DNA from: Maribacter caenipelagi
GTDB taxonomy: Bacteria > Bacteroidota > Bacteroidia > Flavobacteriales > Flavobacteriaceae
Reading direction: 5' to 3'
DNA: 64,000 nucleotides
NCBI RefSeq assembly: GCF_004364175.1
Contig: NZ_SNZW01000011.1
Span: 1 to 64,000, forward strand
Shown here: positions 53,187-61,862 of the stretch, piece by piece
Numbering within the stretch: the stretch's first letter is position 1
Layout: each line of letters starts with the position of its first letter
Notes under the pieces: generated by a model
What the model was told of the DNA's origin: nothing
The model's database searches: none
What the model saw: the letters and a program-made list of their open reading frames with translations, nothing else
Position numbers and translations under genes: made by a program

Positions 53187-53217
53187 ATATTTATACGTAC
53201 AATTTACGTATAAATAT
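53187..53217 (-). promoter_or_regulatory. Perfect inverted repeat before the toxin-antitoxin operon
   Basis: ATATTTATACGTA (53187-53199) and TACGTATAAATAT (53205-53217) are perfect 13-bp arms around CAATT, 10-40 bases before the antitoxin start. This is the expected place for antitoxin autoregulation. The inner TACGTA halves match the nitrate motif, but the spacing is one base longer (TACGT-N7-ACGTA). Confidence 0.65.
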
Positions 53218-53355
53218 CGAATTTAATACAATTTTATCCTTTATTTATATTTTACTGAAGTTATGAGCTTTAAATTCTAGATTGTAAGAAATCATGTCAA
53301 AGACTAGCACCGGCATGGGCCTGCACCTATAAATTTTTTAGTTCGAGCGCCTAAA

Positions 53356-53784
53356 TTAAACCCTATAATAGTCTCCTTTCCAACTTTTGATACTCGATTT
53401 AATTTCTTTGGCAGAAAGTTTTTCTTTTAAAGCTTTTTCCATCAAGGATAAAAACTCATCATCGCTAGCGAAACGTAAGGCAATTATTTGCGACATTCTC
53501 AAATCTGAAGGAAGTAGTTTTCCGGTCATAACATAATGTCTCATATTTTCTTCAGCTCTAATAGCTCTATCTTGTGCTTTTAAAGGAAATGTTCTCACAT
53601 ACCACGCCATCAGAATCAAGATAATGGCAATTAACACCGTTAAAGATGCTAAATACAAGTTTTCTGATGTGGTTCTAAAAAGATGATATACCGACCCAAC
53701 TAATAATGCAACTAAGGCAACAAATAACACGCCGTGAAAACCTGTTACTAGTTTTGCGTGATTTTTAAAATTCTGATTTTTCAT
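53356..53784 (-). CDS. DUF6526-family membrane protein
   Basis: A 142-residue protein with two N-terminal membrane segments (about 14-34 and 41-62) and a charged cytoplasmic tail including 'TFPLKAQDRAIRAEENMRHYVMTGKLLP' (about 65-92). This is the pattern of the DUF6526 family, common in Bacteroidota and uncharacterised. It is a single gene with no visible partner. Confidence 0.8.
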   Translation of the reverse strand: MKNQNFKNHAKLVTGFHGVLFVALVALLVGSVYHLFRTTSENLYLASLTVLIAIILILMAWYVRTFPLKAQDRAIRAEENMRHYVMTGKLLPSDLRMSQIIALRFASDDEFLSLMEKALKEKLSAKEIKSSIKSWKGDYYRV

Positions 53785-53945
53785 TTTATAATTTTTGATA
53801 AAGATACTTGTATAATACGATTTTGCTCAAGTTGTTAGTAGTGGTGTGAAGCCAATTGATGCGAAAACGTACGTCTAACTATAAACGTTGTAGTTTTAGC
53901 ATGAATGAAAGATGAAAAAAATTCGTTTTAAAGAGAATAAAATCT

Positions 53946-54021
53946 CTAAATCAAATTATACTTGTGTGCCTTTTAGAAAGGTCAATTAGGTTTTTTACAT
54001 CCATCTTACGCATTAAATTAA
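53946..54021 (-). pseudogene. Remnant of the response-regulator 3' end
   Basis: 76 bases match the last 77 bases of the NarL-type gene (54523-54599), with about six substitutions and one deleted T. On the minus strand the remnant encodes 'LMRKMDVKNLIDLSK', then shifts frame at the deleted base. It is separated from its source by the lipoprotein gene. It records a duplication or rearrangement of this segment, and no functional product is expected. Confidence 0.8.
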
Positions 54022-54036
54022 TGCCTGTTGTTTAGT

Positions 54037-54489
54037 TTATTGAGACACTAAGATGGTATAACTTCCATTTTCCTCATTCAATTCAAATTCAGCGTTTTCA
54101 ATTCTTAGGTCATTATATCTCGTGAACTCGCAGCAATCTTCAGAAGTTCGTTCGGCCTCAACTATTAAATTTAAAATATCAATGCCGGACACATTTATTA
54201 ATACGTCTACCTTTTCGGACTCCCAGCCTATTGAGTTTAATTGAATCAAGTTTACATTATTCTCATCGATAAAATCAAATTCTAAATTTGAATTGTCGGC
54301 AAGGTTTGTCACACTAATTTCATTAGAATTAAAGGTCTCATTGGTAAAAAGATTTTCCATTGTCGTTTTGTCCACCAATTCAAAAGTGAATCCATTTGGG
54401 GGTGTAAAGCAATCTTTATCCTCACAATCATCGCAAGAATTAAAAATCAATACGAAAGCTACAAGGGCTATGAGGATATTATTTTCCAT
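54037..54489 (-). CDS. Hypothetical lipoprotein
   Basis: A 150-residue protein with a short signal peptide ending in 'IFNSC' (Cys near 19) and several early cysteines ('CDDCEDKDC'). The remainder is acidic, beta-rich and without a recognised domain. It lies between the response-regulator gene and its decayed copy, so it may have arrived in or been spanned by the same rearrangement. Confidence 0.65.
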   Translation of the reverse strand: MENNILIALVAFVLIFNSCDDCEDKDCFTPPNGFTFELVDKTTMENLFTNETFNSNEISVTNLADNSNLEFDFIDENNVNLIQLNSIGWESEKVDVLINVSGIDILNLIVEAERTSEDCCEFTRYNDLRIENAEFELNEENGSYTILVSQ

Positions 54490-54522
54490 TTAGAATTTTT
54501 CTTATAATATCGTAAGATTTTT

Positions 54523-55194
54523 CTAAATCAAATTGTGCTTCTGTGCCTTTTTAGAAAGGTCGATGAGGTTTTTTACATCCATCTTACGCATTAGATTAAA
54601 ACGATGTGTTTCAATAGTACGTTTACTGTTTTGAAGTTTTTCTGATATCTGTTGATTGGTTAAACCAGACAATACCAACTCTAATACCTTAAGCTCTTTG
54701 TTGGTTAAATCAAAAACATTATCAGCACTTTTACGAGGTGACTCTTCTATAACAACCTCTTTTTTTGCTCCCAATAAGTTATTTACCAAAACATTGCTTA
54801 TGTCTCCACTAAAATATTTACCACCTTCTCTAACGGTGTGTATTGCCTTAATGAATTCTGATTTATCGGTATCTTTCAATAAATACCCATTAGCACCTGA
54901 ACTAATAGATTTTAATATGTATTCTTCTGAATCGTGCATGGAAAGTATAATGGTCTTCACCTCAGAATTGCTTTTGGTCAATTCAGCTACGGCATCAATA
55001 CCGTTCATGACGGGCATTCTAATATCGATGATTAAAAGATCAGGATTTACCTTCCCTACCAATTCAATAGCTTCTTTACCGTTCGATGCTTCACCAATCA
55101 CCTCCAAATCAGATTCGGATTCTAATAAAGAACGGATTCCGTCCCTAACCAAGGCATGATCATCTGCCAATACTATTCTTGTTATTTCACTCAA
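54523..55194 (-). CDS. NarL/FixJ-type response regulator
   Basis: A 223-residue two-component regulator. The receiver has 'VLADDHALVRDG' with the acidic pocket, the phosphoacceptor in 'LLIIDIRMPVMNGIDA' (Asp near 56) and 'ANGYLLKDTDKSEF' with the conserved Lys. The LuxR-type HTH follows in 'LTNKELKVLELVLSGLTNQQISEKLQNSKRTIETHRFNLMRKM' (about 167-209). No histidine kinase is in the window. Its position in the nitrate locus suggests a nitrogen or respiratory signal; that is inference. Confidence 0.93.
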   Translation of the reverse strand: MSEITRIVLADDHALVRDGIRSLLESESDLEVIGEASNGKEAIELVGKVNPDLLIIDIRMPVMNGIDAVAELTKSNSEVKTIILSMHDSEEYILKSISSGANGYLLKDTDKSEFIKAIHTVREGGKYFSGDISNVLVNNLLGAKKEVVIEESPRKSADNVFDLTNKELKVLELVLSGLTNQQISEKLQNSKRTIETHRFNLMRKMDVKNLIDLSKKAQKHNLI

Positions 55195-55198
55195 AATT

Positions 55199-55214
55199 TA
55201 GGTAATTATACGTA
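55199..55214 (-). promoter_or_regulatory. Near-match of the TACGT-N6-ACGTA motif
   Basis: TAGGTAATTATACGTA differs from the motif at one position and lies 5-20 bases before the response-regulator ATG. At that distance it would fall in the leader and could act as a repressor site; it may also be chance. Confidence 0.35.
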
Positions 55215-55245
55215 CCGTGCTAAATTACATATTTTAAAAACAACA

Positions 55246-55281
55246 ATACGGTCTACACAACCAATGCTGCATAGACCGTAT
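55246..55281 (-). terminator. Terminator of the nrtABCD-porin operon
   Basis: The 9-bp arms ATACGGTCT (55246-55254) and AGACCGTAT (55273-55281) enclose an 18-base loop. On the minus strand the stem is followed by TGTTGTTTTT. It lies 25 bases after the porin stop. Confidence 0.75.
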
Positions 55282-55305
55282 AACTAACTAAATTCTTGTA
55301 AAACT

Positions 55306-56589
55306 CTATTCTTTTTTGGTATTCAAAAACTGAGGCTTAATAGTTAACTGTACCCAAGCCCAATTTTGGCTACTTGCCGCTAAATCTTCTGTAACCCCTT
55401 TAAGTTCATACATACCATCTGCAGCGAACATTTGAGAATACCCGATTGCCAAACCGTAACCATTGAACTTTTTAGCAAACACCAAATCAATCTCCGTACC
55501 CAAAGATTTTTCACCGCTTGGCAATTCTTGTTCTCCACTAAAATTTAAGACTTTAACCAGTAAGCTAGATTTCTTTCCTAAATCGAATTTTGCACTTGCG
55601 TGAATGTCAAACAGACCTACTGAATTGGCATGGTTACCTACGTAGAAATAATCCATAAATCCGTTAAACTTATGATTGGTTCCGTATAGTGGAAAAAATG
55701 CCTCTGTTTTGTCTGTAGTATCTGCTTTGTTTCCGCTAATAACTTCTGTACCTAAACCTAAAACTACCTTATCACTAGCCTTATACCCAACCTCTAAACC
55801 TAGTAAATATGCACCGCCAACCTTTACTTCGTTCTGTCTTTCTCCCGTTTGTAAAAATAGGTTGGCATTTGCACTGAAACTGCCCGCTTTATATGCTAAG
55901 TGTGTACCAATTGTTTGCAAACTACTTACACCGTCTGCAGCACCGTCGGTATCAAAATTTTGGAAACCGTTGTTCAATGCCAAAATGCTCCCAGAGAATT
56001 TATCCCATTGTTGTTTTGCATATACATATTGCATGGTTTTATAGGTAAAAAAACCAGATGTATTGTAGGCTGTACCTACAGATTGAAAACCCGTAGGGTT
56101 ATCAAAATCTTGACTAAAAGCAAGACCTACATCTAACATGAACTTGTCTTTTTTATACTTTAAAAGTCCCGCATCATGGTTTCTGCCTTGTTGAGCCCAA
56201 TCCAATCCGCCAAAAATACGTTGGTCATCATAAGAGATAACTTGTCTACCCAATTTTGTAGACCACCCTTTACCTAAATTTATATTTGCCCATGCTTCGA
56301 ATACAGCAAAAGAATCATTTTGATCATCTGGTAGAATTTGTCTATTCTCTCCCCAAACCATCACATCTTGTATACTTAAATAAAACTGATACGCCTCAGA
56401 TTCATATTTCGCATTTAATCGAGCTCGTGTAGAAATGGCGAAACCTGCATCTGCGGCATCGGGTATTAAATTACCAAAACCATGTCTGTATTCTGTTCTT
56501 GGTCTAAATTGCCCGTCTAGCGTAAATTGTGCATACATGGCATTCGCCGTTAGAAACAATAGGGTAATGATTAGATATTGCTTTTTCAT
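55306..56589 (-). CDS. Alginate-export-family outer-membrane porin
   Basis: A 427-residue outer-membrane beta-barrel with an N-terminal signal peptide (cleavage after 'NAMYA'). It has the repeated aromatic-terminated strands and 'LDGQFRPRTEYRHGFGN' start typical of alginate_exp porins, which in flavobacteria also serve small anions. As the last gene of the nrtABCD operon it probably admits nitrate or nitrite through the outer membrane. Transport specificity is inferred from position. Confidence 0.85.
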   Translation of the reverse strand: MKKQYLIITLLFLTANAMYAQFTLDGQFRPRTEYRHGFGNLIPDAADAGFAISTRARLNAKYESEAYQFYLSIQDVMVWGENRQILPDDQNDSFAVFEAWANINLGKGWSTKLGRQVISYDDQRIFGGLDWAQQGRNHDAGLLKYKKDKFMLDVGLAFSQDFDNPTGFQSVGTAYNTSGFFTYKTMQYVYAKQQWDKFSGSILALNNGFQNFDTDGAADGVSSLQTIGTHLAYKAGSFSANANLFLQTGERQNEVKVGGAYLLGLEVGYKASDKVVLGLGTEVISGNKADTTDKTEAFFPLYGTNHKFNGFMDYFYVGNHANSVGLFDIHASAKFDLGKKSSLLVKVLNFSGEQELPSGEKSLGTEIDLVFAKKFNGYGLAIGYSQMFAADGMYELKGVTEDLAASSQNWAWVQLTIKPQFLNTKKE

Positions 56590-56624
56590 AATCGTAATTT
56601 TTAAGTAAATGATTGAGTTATTTG

Positions 56625-57449
56625 TTAGTGTTCTAAAAAGTCTATTAGGTGTTTTCTGTACGTGTAATAATCATCGTTCTCCAAAACGGATTTACGAGTT
56701 CGTGGTCTTTCAAAATCTATGGAAAGGATATCGCCAATCTTGGCACTTGGGCCACTGGTCATCATAATGACGCGATCTGCCAGAAAAATAGCTTCATCAA
56801 CATCATGTGTAATCATGACCGCAGTAATTTTCTCCTTGTTCCAAATTTCTATAAGAATATCTTGTAATTCTCCCCTAGTCAGTGAGTCTAACATTCCAAA
56901 AGGCTCGTCTAATAACAATACTTTTGGCTTAATAGCGAACGCCCTGGCGATACCGACACGCTGTTGCATACCTTGAGATAATTCCGAAGCCTTTTTATGG
57001 AAGGCATTCTCAAGGCCTACTTTTTGCAAATAGTATTTTGCAATATCTTGACGTTGGCTTTTGGTTGCATGCGGAAAAACTTGGTTTACACCTAACAATA
57101 CATTCTGCAAGGCGGTCATCCAAGGCATTAGGCTTGGGGACTGAAAAATGACCCCTCTATCTGGTCCGGGACCTTTTACAGGATTTCCCAGTACGGAAAT
57201 ATTGCCTCCAGAAATCGGATTTAGACCTGCGATCATAGAAAGCATTGTTGTTTTTCCACAGCCAGAATGCCCTATTATGGTTACAAATTCTTCTTTTAAA
57301 ATCTGTAAATTCAAATCTTCAAGTACCACATAATCTCCCTTTGATGTCGGATAAACTTTCTTCAACTTAGAAAGGTCTAGCATAACTTTAGACGGGTAGA
57401 TAATGCCATTCTCTGAATATACTTCGTTAGCTTGTTGTGTCGTGTTCAT
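56625..57449 (-). CDS. nrtD: Nitrate/nitrite ABC transporter ATP-binding protein
   Basis: A 274-residue nucleotide-binding subunit. Walker A 'GHSGCGKTT' near residue 59, signature-like '[14 protein letters not shown]' (LSQG in place of LSGG), Walker B '[13 protein letters not shown]' and '[15 protein letters not shown]' H-loop are all present. It forms a pair with the second ATPase of this operon. Only 35 bases separate it from the porin gene. Confidence 0.94.
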   Translation of the reverse strand: MNTTQQANEVYSENGIIYPSKVMLDLSKLKKVYPTSKGDYVVLEDLNLQILKEEFVTIIGHSGCGKTTMLSMIAGLNPISGGNISVLGNPVKGPGPDRGVIFQSPSLMPWMTALQNVLLGVNQVFPHATKSQRQDIAKYYLQKVGLENAFHKKASELSQGMQQRVGIARAFAIKPKVLLLDEPFGMLDSLTRGELQDILIEIWNKEKITAVMITHDVDEAIFLADRVIMMTSGPSAKIGDILSIDFERPRTRKSVLENDDYYTYRKHLIDFLEH

Positions 57450-57460
57450 ATACTCTTTCT

Positions 57461-58300
57461 TTAGGCTACAAAGCTTTTAGGAGTGAGCTCTGGTAATTTA
57501 TATTCTACGTCAGAAACTGTTTTTCTTTCATCACCTATGTCCATTAAATATTCAATAATGGAGTTTCTTGTTTTCTTGTACTCAGGATTATCGTTCATTG
57601 CCGTTTTATCCCTTGGTCTTTCAATGTCGATTTTAAACTCTGGTCCCAACGTTGCATTTGGTCCTGGTTTTAAAGGAATTATTCTATCTGCCATATAAAT
57701 ACCTTCGTCAACATCATTGGTAATCAATAAAGCAGTACGCTTATCTTGACTCCAGATATTCAAAATCTCATCTTGTAAGTTGCCACGTGTAAGAGCATCC
57801 AAAGCACCTAAAGGTTCATCCATAATGATCATTTCTGGATTCATAGCCAAGGCACGTGCAACCGCAACTCTTTGTCGCATTCCACCAGAAAGCTCTTTAG
57901 GTCTTTTATTTATTGCAGGACTAAGGCTTACCATTGCTACATATTCCTTTACCCTTTTCATCAAGTCTTTTTTACGCTCTTTCGGGAAAGCTTCTTTTAC
58001 TGCCATGTAAATGTTTTGACCTACCGTTAACCATGGTAAAAGCGAATAATTTTGAAAAATTACACCGCGCTCATGACTCGTATCGGTTACGGGTACTCCT
58101 TTAAAAAGAACTTCTCCGCTCGTTGGTTGCAGGAGTCCGTTAATAAGGTTTACCAAAGTGGTTTTTCCACTTCCCGTAAAGCCTACAATAGCTACAAACT
58201 CCCCTTCATCCATAGTAAGGTTGATATTGGAAAGTACCTCTGTACTACTATCTCCCTCACCATAGGTTTTGTATATATTATTTAGTTCTAAATATGCCAT
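57461..58300 (-). CDS. nrtC: Nitrate/nitrite ABC transporter ATP-binding protein
   Basis: A 279-residue ATPase with 'GFTGSGKTT' (Walker A), '[14 protein letters not shown]' (signature) and '[15 protein letters not shown]' (Walker B). Cyanobacterial NrtC carries an extra NrtA-like regulatory domain at its C-terminus; it is absent here, so nitrate inhibition of the kind described for cyanobacteria is not expected. It lies 19 bases after nrtB. Confidence 0.93.
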   Translation of the reverse strand: MAYLELNNIYKTYGEGDSSTEVLSNINLTMDEGEFVAIVGFTGSGKTTLVNLINGLLQPTSGEVLFKGVPVTDTSHERGVIFQNYSLLPWLTVGQNIYMAVKEAFPKERKKDLMKRVKEYVAMVSLSPAINKRPKELSGGMRQRVAVARALAMNPEMIIMDEPLGALDALTRGNLQDEILNIWSQDKRTALLITNDVDEGIYMADRIIPLKPGPNATLGPEFKIDIERPRDKTAMNDNPEYKKTRNSIIEYLMDIGDERKTVSDVEYKLPELTPKSFVA

Positions 58301-58319
58301 ATTCTAACTTTTGATAGCG

Positions 58320-59420
58320 TTATGCCATTTCGTTTTTATTGAAAGAAACCATGTTCTGTACTGCTAACATCAACCTGTCTAACAAAAAGCCAATGATACC
58401 GATGACGAACATTGCGACGATAATTTTTGAGTTGGAATCGTTTGCCCCGTTCTGAAATTCTTCCCAAACGAAAAGACCTAATCCTTGACTTTGTGCCAAA
58501 AGCTCAATAGCAATCAATACCATCCACGCCACGGATAGCGTAATTCGTAATCCCGTGAAAATTAACGGTAAAGAAGAAGGCAAAATAACCTTGAATACTT
58601 TTTGAAAAGTTCCCAACTTTAATATTTTGGCAACATTGATGTAGTCTTTATCTACAGATGCCACGCCCATCGCCGTATTGACCAAAGTTGCCCACATGGC
58701 ACAAAGACCCACACTTATAAACGAGATAACAAAAGCATTATCTGAACTGTCGCCGATATATAATGTTTTTACGATCATAAAAACCAATAGGTACCATACT
58801 ACAGGAGACACAGGTTTAAAAATTTGAATAAACCAGTTAAATGCACTTCTTAATGATGGACTAAGGCCTATAATTATCCCAATAGGTACTGCGATAAACA
58901 TTGCTAAAAGAAAACCGGCAAATACTGTTTTTATACTTGTTAAAACTATATCTACAAATGAGGCTCTACCCGTATATACAATTGGATCTTTACCTTGAGA
59001 AATCATTTTCTCATTAGTAACCGCCATTTTCTCTGCGAATGCAGCCTTATCGGCACGAATAACCTGGTGGTCTGCGACTAAAGATTTTAACGATGCCCAT
59101 ACTTGAGAAGGTGATGGTAATGTATTTGGCTGACAACTACTGTCGCCAGATTCTATACACGCGCGCTCTGCAGCGGCTGCTTCTTCTCCTCTTTCTTGTA
59201 GAGCTTTTTCAACCCTGTAATCTGCTTCTTTATTGTAAAGCGCTTTTGAACCCATTTGCCATAAACCAATGAACAATAAGATGGACAAAAGAGTTATACC
59301 AGTATTTTTCAAAGATTTTATAATGCCATCTTTTTTAATACTTGGCGTAAGTTTTGAAAGTATTTGCTTCAAACTAGAAGACAAACTTTTTTCGTTTTTT
59401 AAGACCATTTCTTGTTCCAT
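58320..59420 (-). CDS. nrtB: Nitrate/nitrite ABC transporter permease
   Basis: A 366-residue inner-membrane permease with six or seven hydrophobic segments and the EAA-type loop 'GVASVDKDYINVAKILKLGTFQKVFKVILPSSLPLIFTGLR' (about 257-297) contacting the ATPases. Compared with cyanobacterial NrtB it carries about 100 extra N-terminal residues, including a charged periplasmic-like insertion. It follows nrtA by 33 bases. Confidence 0.94.
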   Translation of the reverse strand: MEQEMVLKNEKSLSSSLKQILSKLTPSIKKDGIIKSLKNTGITLLSILLFIGLWQMGSKALYNKEADYRVEKALQERGEEAAAAERACIESGDSSCQPNTLPSPSQVWASLKSLVADHQVIRADKAAFAEKMAVTNEKMISQGKDPIVYTGRASFVDIVLTSIKTVFAGFLLAMFIAVPIGIIIGLSPSLRSAFNWFIQIFKPVSPVVWYLLVFMIVKTLYIGDSSDNAFVISFISVGLCAMWATLVNTAMGVASVDKDYINVAKILKLGTFQKVFKVILPSSLPLIFTGLRITLSVAWMVLIAIELLAQSQGLGLFVWEEFQNGANDSNSKIIVAMFVIGIIGFLLDRLMLAVQNMVSFNKNEMA

Positions 59421-59453
59421 ACTGTTTAATTTAAGGTCAATGATTTAAAGTTC

Positions 59454-60842
59454 TTATTTCTTGTCTTTGTTACCGATCGAGAAACTATTGATATACCCAA
59501 TTGGATCCTTAGCATCATAGCTCGTTCCATCTATAAAGTCTGAAGTTGCTGCTTTGTAACCATCTGTATCAGGAACATCTGCTGCTGGTATCTGACCCTC
59601 TGCCACTAAAATATCTGCGGCTTTTTTCCATATATCTGGTCTGTAGATATCTTTAATCGTACTCGCATACCAATCAGAAGATTTAGATTCAGGAATCTGT
59701 CCCCATCTACGCATTTGAGTTAAGAACCATATTCCGTCAGAATAGAATGGATACGTTGCATTGTATTTGTAGAAAACATTGAAATCTGGCATTTCACGCT
59801 TGTCGCCTTTTTCAAATTCAAAGGTACCTGTCATAGAGTTTGCCAAAACTTCTTTTGGTGCGCCTACATACTGTGACATGGAAAGTATTTCTACCGCTTC
59901 AGCTCTATTAGAAGGTTCGTCTAACCACTTACCAGCTCTGATCAATGCTTTAGTTACCGCTATGGCAGTATTAGGATTTTGCTCTACGAATTCCTTCGTC
60001 ATTACAAACACCTTCTCTGGGTTGTTTTTCCAAATATCATAGTTTGTAGTAACCGGTACACCAATACCTTTAAAAACTGCTTGTTGGTTCCAAGGCTCAC
60101 CTACGCAGTATCCGTAAATAGTACCGGACTCTAATGTAGCTGGCATTTGTGGCGGAGGAGTTACCGATAACAACACCTCGGCATCTATTTGCCCTTGAAC
60201 ATTGTCTGCAGTATACATACCTGGGTGAATACCCGCTGCGGCCAACCAATAACGCAATTCATAATTGTGCGTAGATACCGGGAAAACCATTCCCATTTTA
60301 AATGGTTTGCCTTCATTTTTATAGGATGTAATTACTGGTTTTAAAGCATCTGCTTTAATTGGGTGAATTGGCTTACCATCTGAATCTGCTGGTACATTTG
60401 GTTTCATTTTAGACCAAACATCGTTAGATACGGTAATTCCGTTACCATTTAAATCCATAGAAAACGGAGTAACCAATTCTGCTTGTCTACCAAAACCTGC
60501 TCCTGCAGCAATTGGCTGACCTGCCAACATATGTGAACCATCTAATTGTCCGTCAATTACACGATCTAAAACATTTTTCCAGTTAGATTGTGCTTCTACA
60601 GAAACAAAAAGTCCTTCTTCTTCAAAAAATCCTTTTTCTTTAGCAATCGCCAAAGGAGCCATATCCGTTAGTTTTATAAAACCAAATGTTAACTGTGGCT
60701 TTTCAATATCTAGCATTTTAGTTTTTGAGGCTACAGCTTCTTCTGAAGCCGCTTCTGCTTTCTTACTTTTTGTATCTCCACATGCCGTAAATACCAAGGC
60801 GAGGGAAAGTGTTAGAATAGATGAAGTAAAAATGTTTTTCAT
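59454..60842 (-). CDS. nrtA: Nitrate/nitrite-binding lipoprotein
   Basis: A 462-residue periplasmic solute-binding protein tethered as a lipoprotein ('LVFTACGDT', Cys 21). It belongs to the NrtA/CmpA family: '[28 protein letters not shown]' (about 50-77), '[19 protein letters not shown]' and '[15 protein letters not shown]'. It should capture nitrate, possibly nitrite, for NrtBCD. It begins the operon, and motif-like sites lie 20-57 bases upstream. Confidence 0.94.
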   Translation of the reverse strand: MKNIFTSSILTLSLALVFTACGDTKSKKAEAASEEAVASKTKMLDIEKPQLTFGFIKLTDMAPLAIAKEKGFFEEEGLFVSVEAQSNWKNVLDRVIDGQLDGSHMLAGQPIAAGAGFGRQAELVTPFSMDLNGNGITVSNDVWSKMKPNVPADSDGKPIHPIKADALKPVITSYKNEGKPFKMGMVFPVSTHNYELRYWLAAAGIHPGMYTADNVQGQIDAEVLLSVTPPPQMPATLESGTIYGYCVGEPWNQQAVFKGIGVPVTTNYDIWKNNPEKVFVMTKEFVEQNPNTAIAVTKALIRAGKWLDEPSNRAEAVEILSMSQYVGAPKEVLANSMTGTFEFEKGDKREMPDFNVFYKYNATYPFYSDGIWFLTQMRRWGQIPESKSSDWYASTIKDIYRPDIWKKAADILVAEGQIPAADVPDTDGYKAATSDFIDGTSYDAKDPIGYINSFSIGNKDKK

Positions 60843-60862
60843 AATCTTATAATTTAGTGTTC

Positions 60863-60898
60863 TACGTATTAATACTTATTTCTACAAATATATACGTA
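60863..60898 (-). promoter_or_regulatory. Two degenerate TACGT-N6-ACGTA sites before nrtA
   Basis: TACGTATTAATACTTA (60863-60878) has one mismatch to the motif; TACAAATATATACGTA (60883-60898) has one perfect half and two mismatches in the other. Both have the 5-6-5 spacing and lie 21-56 bases before the nrtA ATG, overlapping the likely promoter. Confidence 0.5.
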
Positions 60899-60992
60899 AC
60901 TGCATTTTTCATTAATGATATAAGCGATGTTTAAACCTCTTTTTATAACATGTTAAAACACCTTGATTAACCATATTAAAAACTGCCAAAAG

Positions 60993-61017
60993 ATAGTTTT
61001 TGCGCATAAAAAACTAT
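60993..61017 (-). terminator. Possible AT-rich terminator after the Crp/FNR gene
   Basis: ATAGTTTTT (60993-61001) and AAAAACTAT (61009-61017) pair perfectly over nine bases. The hairpin is AT-rich with no strong T run after it, so termination is not certain. Two extra TACGTA hexamers, at 61058-61063 and 61083-61088, lie nearby without a partner half-site. Confidence 0.4.
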
Positions 61018-61091
61018 AAAACAGTATATTATGATGTTTAAAATATATGGTGTTAACTACGTAAAGAGGAGAATTAAAGAAGTACGTACTA

Positions 61092-61850
61092 CTAGCTGTC
61101 CAAATAGAAATTATGCTCTGAAATTTCTTTTTTAAGCAATTCAATATTAGAAATACCAACTCTTTTACCTTTGGTAAGTAATAACCCTTCTTTTTTAAGA
61201 ATAGAGAACATTCTAATTACTTGTTCTTCTGTAGTACCGGCATAGTCTGCGTACTCTCGTCTACTTAATAAAAGGGAAGAAAATCCGTTGGTTTGCCCAA
61301 ACTTTCGATTCATATATAATAAAGTATCTATGACACGTTCTCTAACCGTCATTTGCGATAACGATTTTACTCGGATTTCGCTGCGATTTAGTTCATTCGC
61401 GTAGAACAACATAAAATCATAGGTTAGTCCAGGTGTTTCCCTTAGGGTTTCTTGAAGTAATTCTTTGGAGAAATAACATAGTGTACAATCTACCAAAGCA
61501 ATGGCACTTATGGGGTAGGTCTCTTCTGTACCAAAACCTCTATGCCCAATAATTTCTCCCGGAGTGGCGAAACGAACTATTTGTTCTTTACCATGAAGGC
61601 CGGTTCTTAATACTTTTACCTTGCCACTTAACAGAAAAAACAACCCGGTAACAGAAGCGCCTTCCATAATAAACTGCTGTCCTTTTTTGCACTTTATTTC
61701 CTTTCTAGTCTGAACTAGCTTATCTATATTCGGAGAATCAATATTTTTTCTAATAAGGCAATTTTGATTGGTACATATACTACAGGCGCTATCAATCATT
61801 CCCGATTCATTAGGTAAATGATTTGATATGTAGTCTGTACCAGTGCGCAT
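61092..61850 (-). CDS. FNR-like Crp-family transcriptional regulator
   Basis: A 252-residue Crp/FNR regulator. The cNMP-type sensor domain spans about residues 38-150, and the winged helix about 170-235 with recognition helix 'GTTEEQVIRMFSILKKEG', which keeps the Glu and Arg that contact DNA in Crp. Four cysteines, C23, C26, C31 and C122, sit almost exactly where FNR ligates its oxygen-sensing 4Fe-4S cluster, so redox or oxygen control is likely. It follows the MFS gene by 12 bases, so it is probably autoregulated from the sites at 63339. Confidence 0.9.
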   Translation of the reverse strand: MRTGTDYISNHLPNESGMIDSACSICTNQNCLIRKNIDSPNIDKLVQTRKEIKCKKGQQFIMEGASVTGLFFLLSGKVKVLRTGLHGKEQIVRFATPGEIIGHRGFGTEETYPISAIALVDCTLCYFSKELLQETLRETPGLTYDFMLFYANELNRSEIRVKSLSQMTVRERVIDTLLYMNRKFGQTNGFSSLLLSRREYADYAGTTEEQVIRMFSILKKEGLLLTKGKRVGISNIELLKKEISEHNFYLDS

Positions 61851-61862
61851 AGAAATACTATT

